Source of the DNA: Sphagnum compactum
Lineage: Eukaryota > Bryophyta > Sphagnopsida > Sphagnales
Assembly (NCBI GenBank): GCA_965153455.1
Contig: OZ234496.1
Location: 16,484,304 to 16,548,303, forward strand
DNA length: 64,000 bases
Reading direction: 5' to 3'
Shown here: in pieces, positions 22,300 to 33,689 of the stretch
How the letters are laid out: each line of letters opens with the position of its first letter
How positions within the stretch are numbered: position 1 is the first letter of the stretch
Made by a program: the position numbers and the translations under genes
Notes under the pieces: model-generated
The model's database searches: none
Told to the model about the DNA's origin: nothing
The model's input: only the letters and a program-made list of their open reading frames with translations

Positions 22300-25200
22300 T
22301 TCGTTTTGCCGAATTTTTGCACAAATATTTATTACTTATGTCAAAAAAATTATAATTATTATAAAATTAAGAATATGCATGTTCTCAACAGTCGGGTTTT
22401 AACTGCAGACCTTAAAGGTCAAGAATTTAAGAGTGTGTGTAGACTTTCCCATAAACATGGCAAGGATGTATTTATTATTTTTTGTATTTATTATTTTTTA
22501 TAATCATTACCTGTCAAAAATTTCAGAATTAAAAAAATCAAGTGCCAGAGTTAAGATTTAACATTTAATTAATTATTTGGCAGTTTGTTGCCAAATCCAA
22601 TCAAGGAGTAGGATAATCTGAACAACACAGTCTGACAATCCTGCTGCAGATCCACTTACATTTATACATTCATATACAACAAGCAATGTGAAATCCTACT
22701 GCAAATTCTAGCTATGCCCATGCTTAGTAGAGTTGTTATCTGAACAAAATACCCCAAACTGGGCTACTGGGCCCCAGTTTCACCATACCTGGGGATGAAA
22801 TTAAAAAGTTAGTATGAAAATAGTATAGTCTAGTACCCAGTGAATTAAAACAGGGGATGAAACTAGTTGTCTCACCCAATTTTGATTCTAGGGGAATTTT
22901 CAACCCCCAGTTTTGGATTTGCCTTGCCTGCTGCTGCCCATTCTTCCTTAAATCAAAGCCTTGTTAGAATAAGATATTGCAGATTTTCTGAACCCAGTTT
23001 CATGGAATGTTATTCAGTTCTGCTCACTTTGTGGATACACTCAAATTGGGGATGAAACAGGGATTAGATGATCAAACTATGACCTGAAGACAGGATGAGT
23101 TTAGGGATAACCCCATTATCCCTGCCTTTTTGTGACGTTTCCAAAGTGTAGAGCTTTTGAGGATGAAACCCAGCAATGGGTACCAGTGTTGGGCACTTCT
23201 TTATTTTCTGGAAGAACTTTCAGCTCCACTTATGATAAAAATAATTTGAAATTGGTTTTGGTTCTGGTTCCCAGTTTTCACAATGTGAATGACATGATCT
23301 TGAGTTTTATCAATTTATAAATAATAGTCCAATTTCATGACGTCTCAAACAAACCCGTTTTATTAAAATTACGATTCCATAGCCTAGGGTCAGCTTCCAC
23401 ACTGACAAAAACACTAAGACTTCATTTAAAAAAAAATCAATCCCAATTTTAAAATAAAAATAAAATTCACAATGTACACATGTCTGCTATGATATTGTCA
23501 TATGAATAAGTGAAATTATTCAAATTGTAGCCTGTGCAATATGGATTTTCAACTCATCAAGTTTCATATTTTCACAATAATTTGTTTCAATATTCAAAAG
23601 ATTATTTAATGATGAAACTGACCTTAGGGTAAAGTAATTTGTTCTCCCAGTTCCCACTTTTCAGCTATCACAATTATAGTGGTTCTAAGCTGGGTGCTGG
23701 TTTAGATTGATTAAACTGGCAAAGAACTGACAGTTTAGGGTAAGATTCTTTGACCAGGTCCTTTCATATTTTAGAACACTGGTTCAGAACTGGTACCCAC
23801 TATGTCAGAACTGGTACTGGGTATGTCTTGTCACAACCTCCTGTGAAAGGGTTAAAATTTAGAACTGGTTCTTTGATGTGGAGAGTCATTAGTCAAGTGT
23901 AATATACCAGTATACCTTGAACCCTAGAACCTGACCTATATAACCTTGACCTAAACCTGCTGAAATCCAAGAACCTGCAACACACTTGTATACCCCACCT
24001 TTACTCGCTGGTTCCAAGTACAAACGGTGAGAACCTGCACAAGTGATAAAAATCAGTGTTGTATAGGTATATTATTTTTGATATATCCTTGAGTAAGTGT
24101 ATATAATTATTTTTAATTTATGTATCCATCAGGTAGGGGTATATTTAACATTCAAAACTTCTCATCAGTTTAGGGTCCAGGTATACAAAAACTAATTTTT
24201 TGGGTTGATGGGTAGTGTTCGGGTACCCCCTTATCACATACCCCTTTTTGGGGTAAAAAAGAGTATATATATACATATATATATACATATATAATAATGA
24301 AATAAAATGCCCATATTTTGAATTAAAAAAATAAATTCAGAGGTCAAATACAATATCAAAATGCAAGAATCAAAGCATTTGATTCATCTTTGACTAGGAT
24401 AAACACGCTTATGAGCAAACACTTAATAGAAGACAATGGCGTCATGTTCAACACTTGATTAGTGATGGAGTCTAAAAATAATTTGTAACTGACCTTTGGG
24501 TGTTCTAGTAATTTTTTAAATCATCTAATTCTGTTTAGTAACATCAAAATTATGATCTTACAAAGTATGGGAGGTTTCCATTATCCTTATGACACACACT
24601 GCCACTCCTAGCATGTGCACTTTTATCACATGATAACAATCCTCAATTTTATCTCATATGGTTTGCCCAAAGTTCTCACCATTCTCACCTATATATTTGA
24701 CTGATCTTTATATCCAAATTCAGATTCAAAGAACCTCCAGTTCTGCTTATTTCAGAAACCTTAAAGAACTGGCGGTTTTCATGAAAGAACCAGCAAATAA
24801 CCATTGGTTCTTTAACTTTTCCATATTTTTTGAGAATTGTGGTTATACATCAAAACTGGTTTTCCAAAAAAAATTGAGAATTGGCAAGTAAATGGGTATA
24901 TAATAGGGTTGATAACCCGCAGGTATCCATTGCTCATTCTAATAACTGCCCAACACTGGTAAAAGGCCTCCGAAGATTTTTTTCAGTGCAGCTCGAGGGC
25001 ACTTTTTTTATGCCCTTTTTCCTCCAAAATGCTCAAGCTTCTGCAGGTGTTCCATTATTTTTGAAAAGCATAATTTTAATTTTTAATTTTGTTCTCCTGA
25101 TACCCAGTGGATACCTGACAAGTATCATAGGGGGGGAAAAAAAAAATCAAAATTGTAGAGTCTTTAAGCACAGTAAAGTCCTCATCCGTGCCCAGTTTTC

Positions 25201-25740
25201 TATAAAATAAAGAAAAAATAATCAAAAAATTATAAAGAGGACAAGATTTCTAAAACATAGTGTTAAAGAGCACAATGAACTTAAATGGAGCTCAACAAGA
25301 ACTCAAACTCTAAAATTCATCTTGTCTGTCTTTTCTTTATATTATTTTCAACTAATCAATATCATTCATTGGCGATGCTAGTTGTATTGAAACTATAAAT
25401 ATTTTTGAATCACGTGCATTAAATCTTAAGTTTCAACATTTTGTACTATATTTTTAAAAAATTCATTATTTTACAACAATGAACTTAGAGCTTGAAAAAG
25501 AGTTAAGGGATGAAAGAAGGCCCATGCAAAGTCAGTTTATGAAAAACTCTAGTAGGTAGGATTTAATTTTTCTAATTTTAATTTTTTATCATTTAAAAAA
25601 ATAATTGAGAACCAAATTTGTGAGAACCAATTTTGAAAACCAACTGTTCTCAAATGAGTGAGAACCGAGTACCTTGACAACCAAGTACCCAATCCACTTG
25701 TGGCCTGGTTGTTAGTAGATGGGTAGTAAAAAAAGCACTG
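22300..25740. other. Region rich in GGTTC/GAACC words; no gene
   Basis: Degenerate repeats of GAACTGGT, GGTTCTGGTTCC and GAACC words are scattered through about 22740-25690, with an ATATATATACAT microsatellite at about 24264-24292. Similar word-rich blocks recur at about 30890-31190 and 38155-38640, so this is a dispersed repeat family. Frames at 24658-25210 show no motif. Confidence 0.5.
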
Positions 25741-25744
25741 AGCT

Positions 25745-25855
25745 AACCACCATGGTTAGCTAGGCAACTGAAACCCAACAGAAAACTGTTTCGTGACCAC
25801 TTATCATCCCTCCTTCACGGTGCACTGGTGAGTGTTGGTTCAATGTGGCCGGTAC
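25745..25855 (+). repeat. Dispersed repeat R1, best-preserved copy
   Basis: ACCATGGTTAGCTAGG, AACCCAACAGAAAACTG, CCACTTATCATCC, then GGTGCACTGGTGAGTG and TTGGTTCAATGTGGCC. Related copies: 2695-2795 (reverse), about 3493-3532, 8105-8195 and 45060-45095. Confidence 0.75.
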
Positions 25856-25859
25856 CTCA

Positions 25860-27510
25860 CTACCTTGGCAGCTTAATTTTGAAATGTTCATTTTGACAGA
25901 TGGAATATTTTTGAAGATTCAATATTTCCCTTCACAATTTTTTTTAATTAAAAAGTTTCTAAAAAAAATATTATTAGTGTTGAAGCTGCTAAGGAAGTAG
26001 GGTATACACTTTTGCTCTGATGAGAATGCCATTTGTAAAGGAGGGTGTCACCTAGTCAAACTTGTTGTAAGGTCTTCTTAGATGAAGTATGACTGAAGTC
26101 AATTGAGTGGACCTCTCTCTCCTTCTCAGACTCAGTTAAGTGGCTCCACCAATACAAAGAAAATTGTCATGATTTTTCTTTCAAAGAAAGAGGCATCAAG
26201 AATTGCTATCACAGGATGGTCATTCAAAAGTAGTCAAAAGTACAAAGGCTTCATTAAAATTTTAAACAAGATAGATAGAATCACCTTCAAATTTGCCATT
26301 GCTAGCCAAGACATCACAATGCAACGGAACATGAGAAAATTTCATCACAAAAGAAAGAAAGCTTAGTATGGTACAAACTATAACATCTAAAACAACAAAA
26401 CAAAGAAAGTTGAAACCACAATTGCCTCCACTGATTTGCTCTACTGCTGGACTTTGCTGAGCGTTGGTGGAAATGCTCTAATAGCTATTGCAAGACAACA
26501 AAAGAAGACAAGTGCATTGAAATTGGACCTGAAATTACAAAAAGGAAAAAGAAACAATAGAAAGCAAACAAAGAAAAGAGAAAAAAACTGAAATCATGAT
26601 GCAAATTGAGTACAAAGACAAAAACTTGCACAAGTAGAATTAAAACTTCCAGCAAAAGTACAAAGTAAAAAGGAGCTTCAACCACAACAATAGAAGATGA
26701 AGTGTAGAGTTAACAACTGAGGAGTGGAGCATTCCTGAAATAAGTGCACCCAAAAGAGGATCCAAGGGGCACTTATTTGGGGAGTGCCCTGATCAAGGGT
26801 GTTACCCGACATAAAGCACCTCGACAGAAATTTCTTAAAGGGAGTGGGCATTTTTCATTTTGAAATGCACTACCTTTTGTGGAGAAAACATCCATTGCGT
26901 ATGGCGCCCTGCAAATATACCAAGAAATTTCAGTCAGTGACTTATGTGTGTGGAAGCACAATAAAATAGGGCAGATTCCAAATGATGAAGAAGCTTAAAA
27001 ACTGTTGCCATCTTCACAAATGAAAACCTAGTAATTAGTAGTAAATATGAGAAAGCATAAAAACAGAGCTGGCTTCACAAGTGATGACCAAGTAAATATG
27101 AAAAAGAAAAAAATCCACTCACCATCTCCCCAGCTACAACATACCTAAATTTGGTATTTGTGTTCATATTTTTGAAGCTTGAACCTACATTCAAAACAAA
27201 TGGTTTGAAAGGGATTTGAACCTTAACCTTAAAAGGGTGCTGCCCACTATAAATCAAGCCCCACTTGCAGCTCAAATCCAATCAGAAACAAAATCAAGAC
27301 ATAAAAACACAAAAAAGGAATTTGAGGCTCCCTTGAGTGTTGGAGTTGATGATTCATATCATCACCTTTGACAACCAACATTTGAACTAAATATGACACA
27401 AACGATTTCAACCACCATAGAAATAGAGACATCATATTTCAAAATTGTAACATCTCCTTAACTCCCAATACATAACTGGTTTCCAATCAATAGTTGACTA
27501 ACATATGCAA
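25860..27510. other. Gene-free stretch
   Basis: No supported gene. Short frames in both strands have no recognisable domains. Confidence 0.45.
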
Positions 27511-27519
27511 CACAAACAT

Positions 27520-29240
27520 AATGATAAGCATTGAACCAATATCTTGCTTGGTTCTTATTCTAATCACACATAGAATGTAAAATGGGAAAATGTACAGGAT
27601 GTAACTTTTGCACATACATCTGAACAACAAGGTCCAAATGGGTACTGAGTCAATTTTGCAATTTTGATTTAATGAATGCAAGGTTGGAGAAAGTGTGTTT
27701 GTCCTCCACACTGCCCATGACCATACACATTTTTGTCAAAATAAACCACTAGACATACGGTGAATAACACAAAAATCGATCCTCTCCCATAATCATGTAG
27801 TTGGGTTGTAGTCATGGGGAGGTAACATTGTAGTTTGGCAATGATTTTGCATGGTTAATTTGAAAAAGCTATAAAGCTCATCAAGAATAATAGGGTTTAA
27901 TATTGGCCCACCAAAAGTACTAGAGACCCCCAAGTTTAGAGCGGCCAAAATGTGCTTGCAATGTGCTTGTAGTATTAGCCAACTTGAAAGGAGCTACAAA
28001 ATTGCATATGAAGGTGTCACAATCTTGTGCAAATTTGGACAAACTTTGCACCATCTCGAGTAAGGGAATGATACAAGTAAGGCCCAACAACATTTCAGCG
28101 TCACATAATAACTCATAATTAACTTTGGTGATGTTAATGGCTACATTATTTGTAGCCATTTTCACATCCAAAGGCTTGTACTTATTTAAGACTCATTTGG
28201 ATGGTGACAACATTGAAACCAAACAAGTCTTGATGTTCTTCAAATTTTTATTACCTTTGCATTCTGGTATGTTAGCCAATTTGCTTGCTTTAAAACCATG
28301 TTTAGGGTTGTGAGTAAAACAATTATACATACCAACAAGCAATGTTTCAATCTTCCTCACCAAACTTAATCCATTGAGACTCTAGACAACAAGGTTTGTG
28401 CTAGGTGCCATGTAATGCACACCACTTACAAAAGGAACATGTTTTTACATGAATTGCGTAATGACACCAAATTTGATGCCTTAAAGTATTGTCACATTGT
28501 TTGCCCCAAAACAAACAAGCTTGTTTGCCACATCCATTTTGTTCATCCTTCCAAGTTATGCACAATTTGTAATGTTAGATTGTTAATCATCACTCCATCT
28601 ATAACCCACTACAAATCAAGTAAAATGGGAACCTTTCTCCATTGTTCAACCAATACACATGCATATATAACCAAGATTGGTTGTGAAAAGTAGTCACTTC
28701 ATCACAACTCACCAAGATAAATTGAGTTTTTTGAATAATTAACATTATGGCTTGCAAAACAATGTTATGCATTGTTTCTACCATGGTCTAACCCATTTAA
28801 TTTGACCAATGCTTGTGAGGGCCATTCTTTATTTTTAAAAATTGGAACAAGGTTTTGAAATCCTTAAAATTTGTTAGTGAGCAACCCTATTGCAACAAAT
28901 GGAATATTGACACAAATTGTAGGTATTTTAATTTTTCTCCCTCTTGTCACCATTCACAAATTGAACAACAACATTGTCCTACCCTCTAGATGCACACAAT
29001 TAAAAAATTTTCACATGAAAATTAGTAGGACAAACATAAATTTGCCCCATAACAAATCTAGGTTTAACCTTGTGCATTTTCTCAAACCAAAATGCTTGAC
29101 GAGGGAGTCAAGTTTTGGCATTAGAAGTTTTTATTTTCCTTTTAATGTTAGAACAAATCTTACACCCCATTTACAATTCTTTGCCTTCTTCGATTCATTA
29201 GGTCAAGTTTCTAAGGTAAGATTTATAAAAATAGGTTGAT
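27520..29240 (-). pseudogene. DUF4371/KIAA1586-like (hAT-related) transposase remnant
   Basis: On the minus strand, from high to low coordinate and allowing frameshifts and stops: NFLK-like and HWSN-like words (about 28860-28800), MAEVMH-like MVETMHNIVLQA (28784-28740), FILVSCDEVTT-x-x-NQSW (about 28720-28685), an eroded HC..H..L-type block, VLNKYKPLDVKM (about 28190), YELLCDAEMLLGL-x-CIIPLLEMVQSL-x-KFAQDCDTFIC (about 28110-27990), then HTFSNLAFIKSKLQN and THLDLVVQMY (about 27700-27600). These match the order of a large hAT-related protein family with an RNase H-like fold that I recall from plant genomes. Assignment is from memory. Many stops; non-functional. Confidence 0.6.
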
Positions 29241-29244
29241 CCAT

Positions 29245-29999
29245 GGATGTGCTTTTAAAAATCATCACATTATTTCACTTTAAAGTTGCATTAAAAAATA
29301 TTAGAGACACATGTGAAATCGACACAAATGACAAACTAGCAAAGGAGCTTGAGAAGTTTGTAGATGTTATATGTTTATAAAGGTTCGGGACTATTGTTGC
29401 TAAGAACAAGAAACGAAAAAAATATTTGGAGGAGGTTTGACAGTGCCATTAACACATAAAAGAACAATAAACCCAAGGAAGATAAACAAATGGGGAGTTC
29501 AAATCTTTTAACGTAGAGTTGTCAAAAGATTTAAGGTTTGGTGAAATTTGAGATTAGAAACTTAAAAGGAGTTTCAAACTTGATGAAATTTGAAAACAAA
29601 AAATTGAAGATAACATTGACAATTAATTCAAACTTTAAATTGGCCTCCACATAAAATGAAAGATTAATTTTTTTTACAAACCTAGAATGAAAAGACAAAT
29701 TTGAAGCAAACATAATGCGTTGAAAACTTCAAAATCCTAGAAGCAAACTTCGAGCACAAAAGAAACTTGGTGTGATGGAAAAAACAATGAGGTTTCAAAT
29801 GAAAAAGATAAAATCATGAAAGAATTAAAATAGGATGTTTTAAAGCTTCGACTTTTGAACTTGGAATAAGAGCAAATGCATACAACCAAAAATCAAACCC
29901 TAACCAAAGAAGCAAACACACATATTAAGAAAAAACTTCAAAGCTCAAAATAGAGATGCATTTAAAACTCTAAAATTATAAATTCAAAAAATAAAAGGC
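29245..29999. other. AT-rich stretch without a gene
   Basis: A-rich on the plus strand. The minus-strand frame at 29531-29713 is Phe-rich low complexity. Confidence 0.45.
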
Positions 30000-30001
30000 G
30001 A

Positions 30002-30102
30002 AAATGGAGTCAAACGCATGACCATAGCACAAAAGGAATTACTTCAAACCCTAGCATTCTTTTGTTGCATTTTGTGCTATGACCATGCGTTTGACTCCAT
30101 TT
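30002..30102. repeat. Near-perfect 33-bp inverted repeat with 35-base loop
   Basis: The left arm (30002-30034, with GGAGTCAAACGCATG and CATAGCACAAAA) is matched by the reverse complement of 30070-30102. The only difference is the central dinucleotide of ATGACCAT. The loop is 35 bases. It could be a small foldback insertion or a hairpin RNA source. Confidence 0.88.
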
Positions 30103-30104
30103 GA

Positions 30105-32110
30105 CTTCAATAAACAAAACATAGATCTTAACCATGAATGCAAAACAAAAGTACCTCAACAACAAAATCAAATCAAACATTTCAAAAACAATTTGTATCT
30201 TGTTCATTTATGGTGGTTTTTCATAGCAGCTTCAATGTGTTTTTACTTCAACTTTGATTTCTCTAAACCTTAAACATGAAAATTCATCCTATAAGCTTCA
30301 CTACAACAAAAACTTTATGTTCCCTACAAGCAATGATCCAAACTTGATGGTGTGCATAATTATAGTTGATGGTAGGCAGCTTGGAGGTAGGGGGCTGCGA
30401 AAAAAACATTTCTAGCATCCTATGTGTGGAAAATCGCAAAGTTGGGCAAAAGCTCTAAATTGTGTGTCAATGGTGATGGTTAATGGCTAGGCCAAACTAA
30501 GAGCATCATGGTGACTTGAAGTAAATTTGATGGCCCAAATCTAATTACCCCATTTGCTAGGTAGGTGTAGTTACACAAATAGGAGCCACAACAAGTGTAA
30601 TGGGGTCAAAACATGTAATTAAGAACCAAAAAGGACATCAAATGTTAAACATAATTAGTCAAAATCAAACATTTATTTTTCTACTACCATTTAAAACCAT
30701 AGTTATCATGGCAACCTAAATTAATAACTATAACAAGGAATTTAAAAAAAAATGGAAAATGTAAAATACGTATTCGTGGACGAGAAAAAGGCTTTGGTCT
30801 ACCTATTCTTGTGCTGAGGGTAGGAACAGTGGCAAAATTATTTTGATCATCCAAATTCAGGAATGAATGAAAGAGGAACCTATGTCCTAAAGTTTTTACC
30901 AATGTTGGTTGGGTACCCGAATTGTCAGGTAGGAGTCGACGGTTCTGGATTAGATACATACCTGGAACCTACCTAGACCTGGGTTCATTTTTGGGAACTG
31001 AGAAGAATAGGAATTAAGAAATTTCATCAAGGTTTTGGACCCGGGGTGGGAATCAACCCCTGGTTCAATAAAGTTTTAAAACCGGAATCAGACCCATGGT
31101 TTGGTTCCAAGTTGTGATTTTGACTGGAATTAGATTGGGTTTTTAATAAAAACTTGGTTCTGATTTTGGTTTCAAAGCAAGGATTTAAGGTGAATTTTTT
31201 GGATTGAACATTTTCCTTTTTATGGGTTTGTATTTTTGTTTATCAATCATTTTTTGTTTCTTGTTTATCGTCACCATTATCTTTTTAAAAATCACACTAT
31301 TTGCCTTTTTGTGCAAATCTTTTTTCTTTTTATTTACAAGTAAGTTATTTACTAGTCTTCATGATGTTGAAATTACTCATTCTCTTGCTTTAATAATCAC
31401 CACTGTGTTTTATAGGCTAATTTAAGGGTCGTGTGTTGTTTCAAAGGTGTTTGTCTTTTTAGTGTTGGTGGTTGTAAGTTGAGGTGTTGTGACAATGTTG
31501 ACGGTCACTATGATAATGGTTTGGGAAGTGCTTTTTCTTTTGCCTTGGTTGCCATTTTTTAGGGATGTTATTCATCCTTTTGTTTTGGTCACTTATGTGA
31601 TTCAAAAAACACTTATAGATCACAAGTGCAATTTATCATTATATTTTGTCACCTATGCGAGTTGAAAAAAATCACTTGCAAACCCATGAGTGGGAAATAG
31701 TAGTTTGCTTTGTCACCCTTTTTTTTTTCCCCTGATGTGATTCAAAAAGACCACTTGTAAGCTCACAAATGTGTAAATCTTTAAAAATATCTAGAATAGA
31801 TTAGAATTTTAAAATAAACTAGACTAAAGTTTAGAAATAAGCTAGTTTAGAAATATGTTTAACATTTTCAAAACTTTGTAATAGCAAAATTCTTGGAATT
31901 AAAAAAAACAATTATGATTTTTTTAGTTTTGTATCTTGTTATATGTAATGTAGTTTGAAATTTGCTGGTGACAAAAAGGTTTATTTTTACTGGATTGAAA
32001 ATTTCAGTCATTTGTAATTTTTTTTATCAAACAAAAAATTAAGTATTTCCAAGTTTTTTGGTTGTTTTGCATATTGGAACCGAAATTGTTGGTAATGGAA
32101 TCAAGACTTG
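30105..32110. other. Gene-free stretch
   Basis: No supported gene. About 30890-31190 repeats the GGTTC/GAACC word-rich family. The plus-strand frame at 31204-31425 is Phe/Leu-rich from a T-rich tract. Confidence 0.45.
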
Positions 32111-32119
32111 GAGGAAAAT

Positions 32120-32201
32120 TATGCCTACTTCTCTAAACAAGGAGGAAAATTATGCTTATGAGTAGGCATATTTTTCTCCCCCTATTGAGAAGTAGGCATA
32201 G
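32120..32201. repeat. Imperfect hairpin 1 of a cluster
   Basis: Arms of about 38 bases open with TATGCCTACTTCTC and its reverse complement. The tip is TTATGAG. GGAGGAAAATTATGC also repeats directly within the left arm. Confidence 0.75.
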
Positions 32202-32276
32202 TATCACTCCCACTCCTTGCCTCATGATCTACATAGATTTGGTTCATGATAAATTTTGCTTCATGCTTTGTGATAG

Positions 32277-32381
32277 GTAAAGCCCATGGGTGGGGGACAT
32301 TCCCAAAACGCAGGGCTGGACTCAGCTATCGCCTCGTCCTAAGTCCCTAATTTTGAGAATGCCCCCATCCTAGGGCTTTAC
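32277..32381. repeat. Imperfect hairpin 2 of a cluster
   Basis: Arms start GTAAAGCCC and end GGGCTTTAC, continuing through GGGTGGGGG-ATTC and GAAT-CCCCCATCC for about 30 bases. Higher G+C than its surroundings. Confidence 0.75.
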
Positions 32382-32439
32382 ACTACCAATAAAATATGTC
32401 TAAATAGGCAGGAAAGGCAACTAGAATCCTTAATGTGTA

Positions 32440-32534
32440 GGGGAAAGGGCAGGTCTACAGGGTTACCTATGTTGTTTGAGGGTGATTCCCATGCCTGAGA
32501 ACAACTTAACCCTCATGTGACCTGCCTTTTTCCC
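32440..32534. repeat. Imperfect hairpin 3 of a cluster
   Basis: Arms GGGGAAAGGGCAGGTC and GACCTGCCTTTTTCCC, with further pairing GGGTTA/TAACCC and GTTGTT/AACAAC towards the tip. Confidence 0.75.
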
Positions 32535-32606
32535 AAGATATAAAGATTAGCTCATAGGGTTAAATCCCTCTAAGGCCCTGCATTTTAGGGTGCCCTCAAC
32601 ATTTAT

Positions 32607-32893
32607 TAACAAGGGGTGTGTCACACTGTGGCCTTGCCGTTAATATGGAAAAGCATTTATGGCAAAAGAAGAATTATGGAAACTCAAATATTTCACCATG
32701 CAAAAATATAATCTTCGAAACAATCCTCTAAAAGAAACCGAAATCCTTCAAGATATTATAACTCTGTAACTATTCTCAAGTTTCAACACAAGCCAAAATA
32801 TCATCTTTCAAAAATCCTCACATAAAAATAGACCAATTACCTAGGGGTCAAAATCCATCAAGCTATTATACTCTATAATGAATCTAAACACAA
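32607..32893 (+). repeat. Duplicated segment R2, uninterrupted copy
   Basis: AACAAGGGGTGTGTCACACT through GAATCTAAACACAA matches 37237-37497 plus 38126-38152 with modest divergence. This copy lacks the Helitron and so represents the unoccupied site. Confidence 0.9.
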
Positions 32894-32953
32894 TATCCTT
32901 GCCATGGTTATATCCATAATCTACCAGTTCTTTATGTACTAAGGAATGGTCAA

Positions 32954-33037
32954 GCCCCTGTCCATTATGTTGGGTAAGGTGCCAGGCAAGCTGATTATGG
33001 CAAGCTAGGTGGCACACCCAGCATAATGGACAAAGGC
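32954..33037. repeat. Imperfect hairpin 4 of a cluster, pre-miRNA-like size
   Basis: Left arm GCCCCTGTCCATTATG then TTGGGT and GGTGCCA. Right arm TGGCAC, ACCCAGCATAATGG, ACAAAGGC. The stem is about 28 bases with few mismatches and a two-base bulge, with a loop of about 30. Size and mismatch pattern are compatible with a plant miRNA precursor or a very short MITE. Sequence alone cannot decide. Confidence 0.7.
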
Positions 33038-33114
33038 AAGTAGTACATTCTATGACATTAAGGTTTGTGATGGCAGATTCAACTATTATGGAAAAACAAT
33101 ATTCAACAGACAGA

Positions 33115-33215
33115 TTTTGGTCCCCACGTATGATCATCACCAGAAGATTATGTCACATAATGTGGTGAAGAAAATGACATAATTTACTACCACAGACATT
33201 AATGTGATTTGGTAG
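33115..33215 (+). repeat. Dispersed repeat R3, similar to about 541-620
   Basis: TATGATCATCA, then CATAATGTGGTGAAGAAAATG and ACATAATTTACT parallel TATGATCATCA, CATAACGTGGTCAAGAAAATG and GCATAATCTGCT downstream of the first gene. Confidence 0.55.
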
Positions 33216-33590
33216 AAAGGGTTTAGGGTTTGACATGCTAAGCACCAGTGATGAATTTCTGCCAAAAGGCAAATTGAGAAGGAAACAAAAGCATGGTTCT
33301 GTGGTTTTTTCTGTCCCTCAATGCCCACAGAGTTTACTTTGCATACAATTTGCTTACAGGTGAAAAAACAAAGAGAAAATTCAACCTCCACCCCCCAACA
33401 CTTAAGACAAAATTGATTGGAGAAAAGCTCACAAGTCACACACAAAAATCAGCCACTGATGACTTGCATGCACCTCAACAAAATAACCTTTTTAAGGCTT
33501 TTATTGATACCAACTGACATGATTCTGCAGTCATTGATAATGAAGGCTAACAAAGAAATGACAAGAACCCATGCACACAAATCCCACAAT

Positions 33591-33611
33591 TTATTATTAT
33601 TATTATTATTG
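33591..33611. repeat. (TTA)n microsatellite
   Basis: Seven TTA units. Similar short runs occur at about 54200-54222 and 57923-57943. Confidence 0.9.
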
Positions 33612-33689
33612 TTTTCAATTTTGTGGTTTCAAAAATTAGGTGAGCAAAATTTGCCAAAGAAAAATAAGCTGATACAGACCATTGAATTT

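Noticed and set aside
24241-24300. TATATATACATATATAT stretch as a regulatory element
   Set aside because: A simple AT microsatellite with no adjacent gene.
23640-25690. GAACTGGT/GGTTC-rich region as a protein-coding repeat gene
   Set aside because: The words occur in both orientations, frames are short, and similar blocks occur elsewhere in the window; a dispersed low-complexity repeat is more likely.
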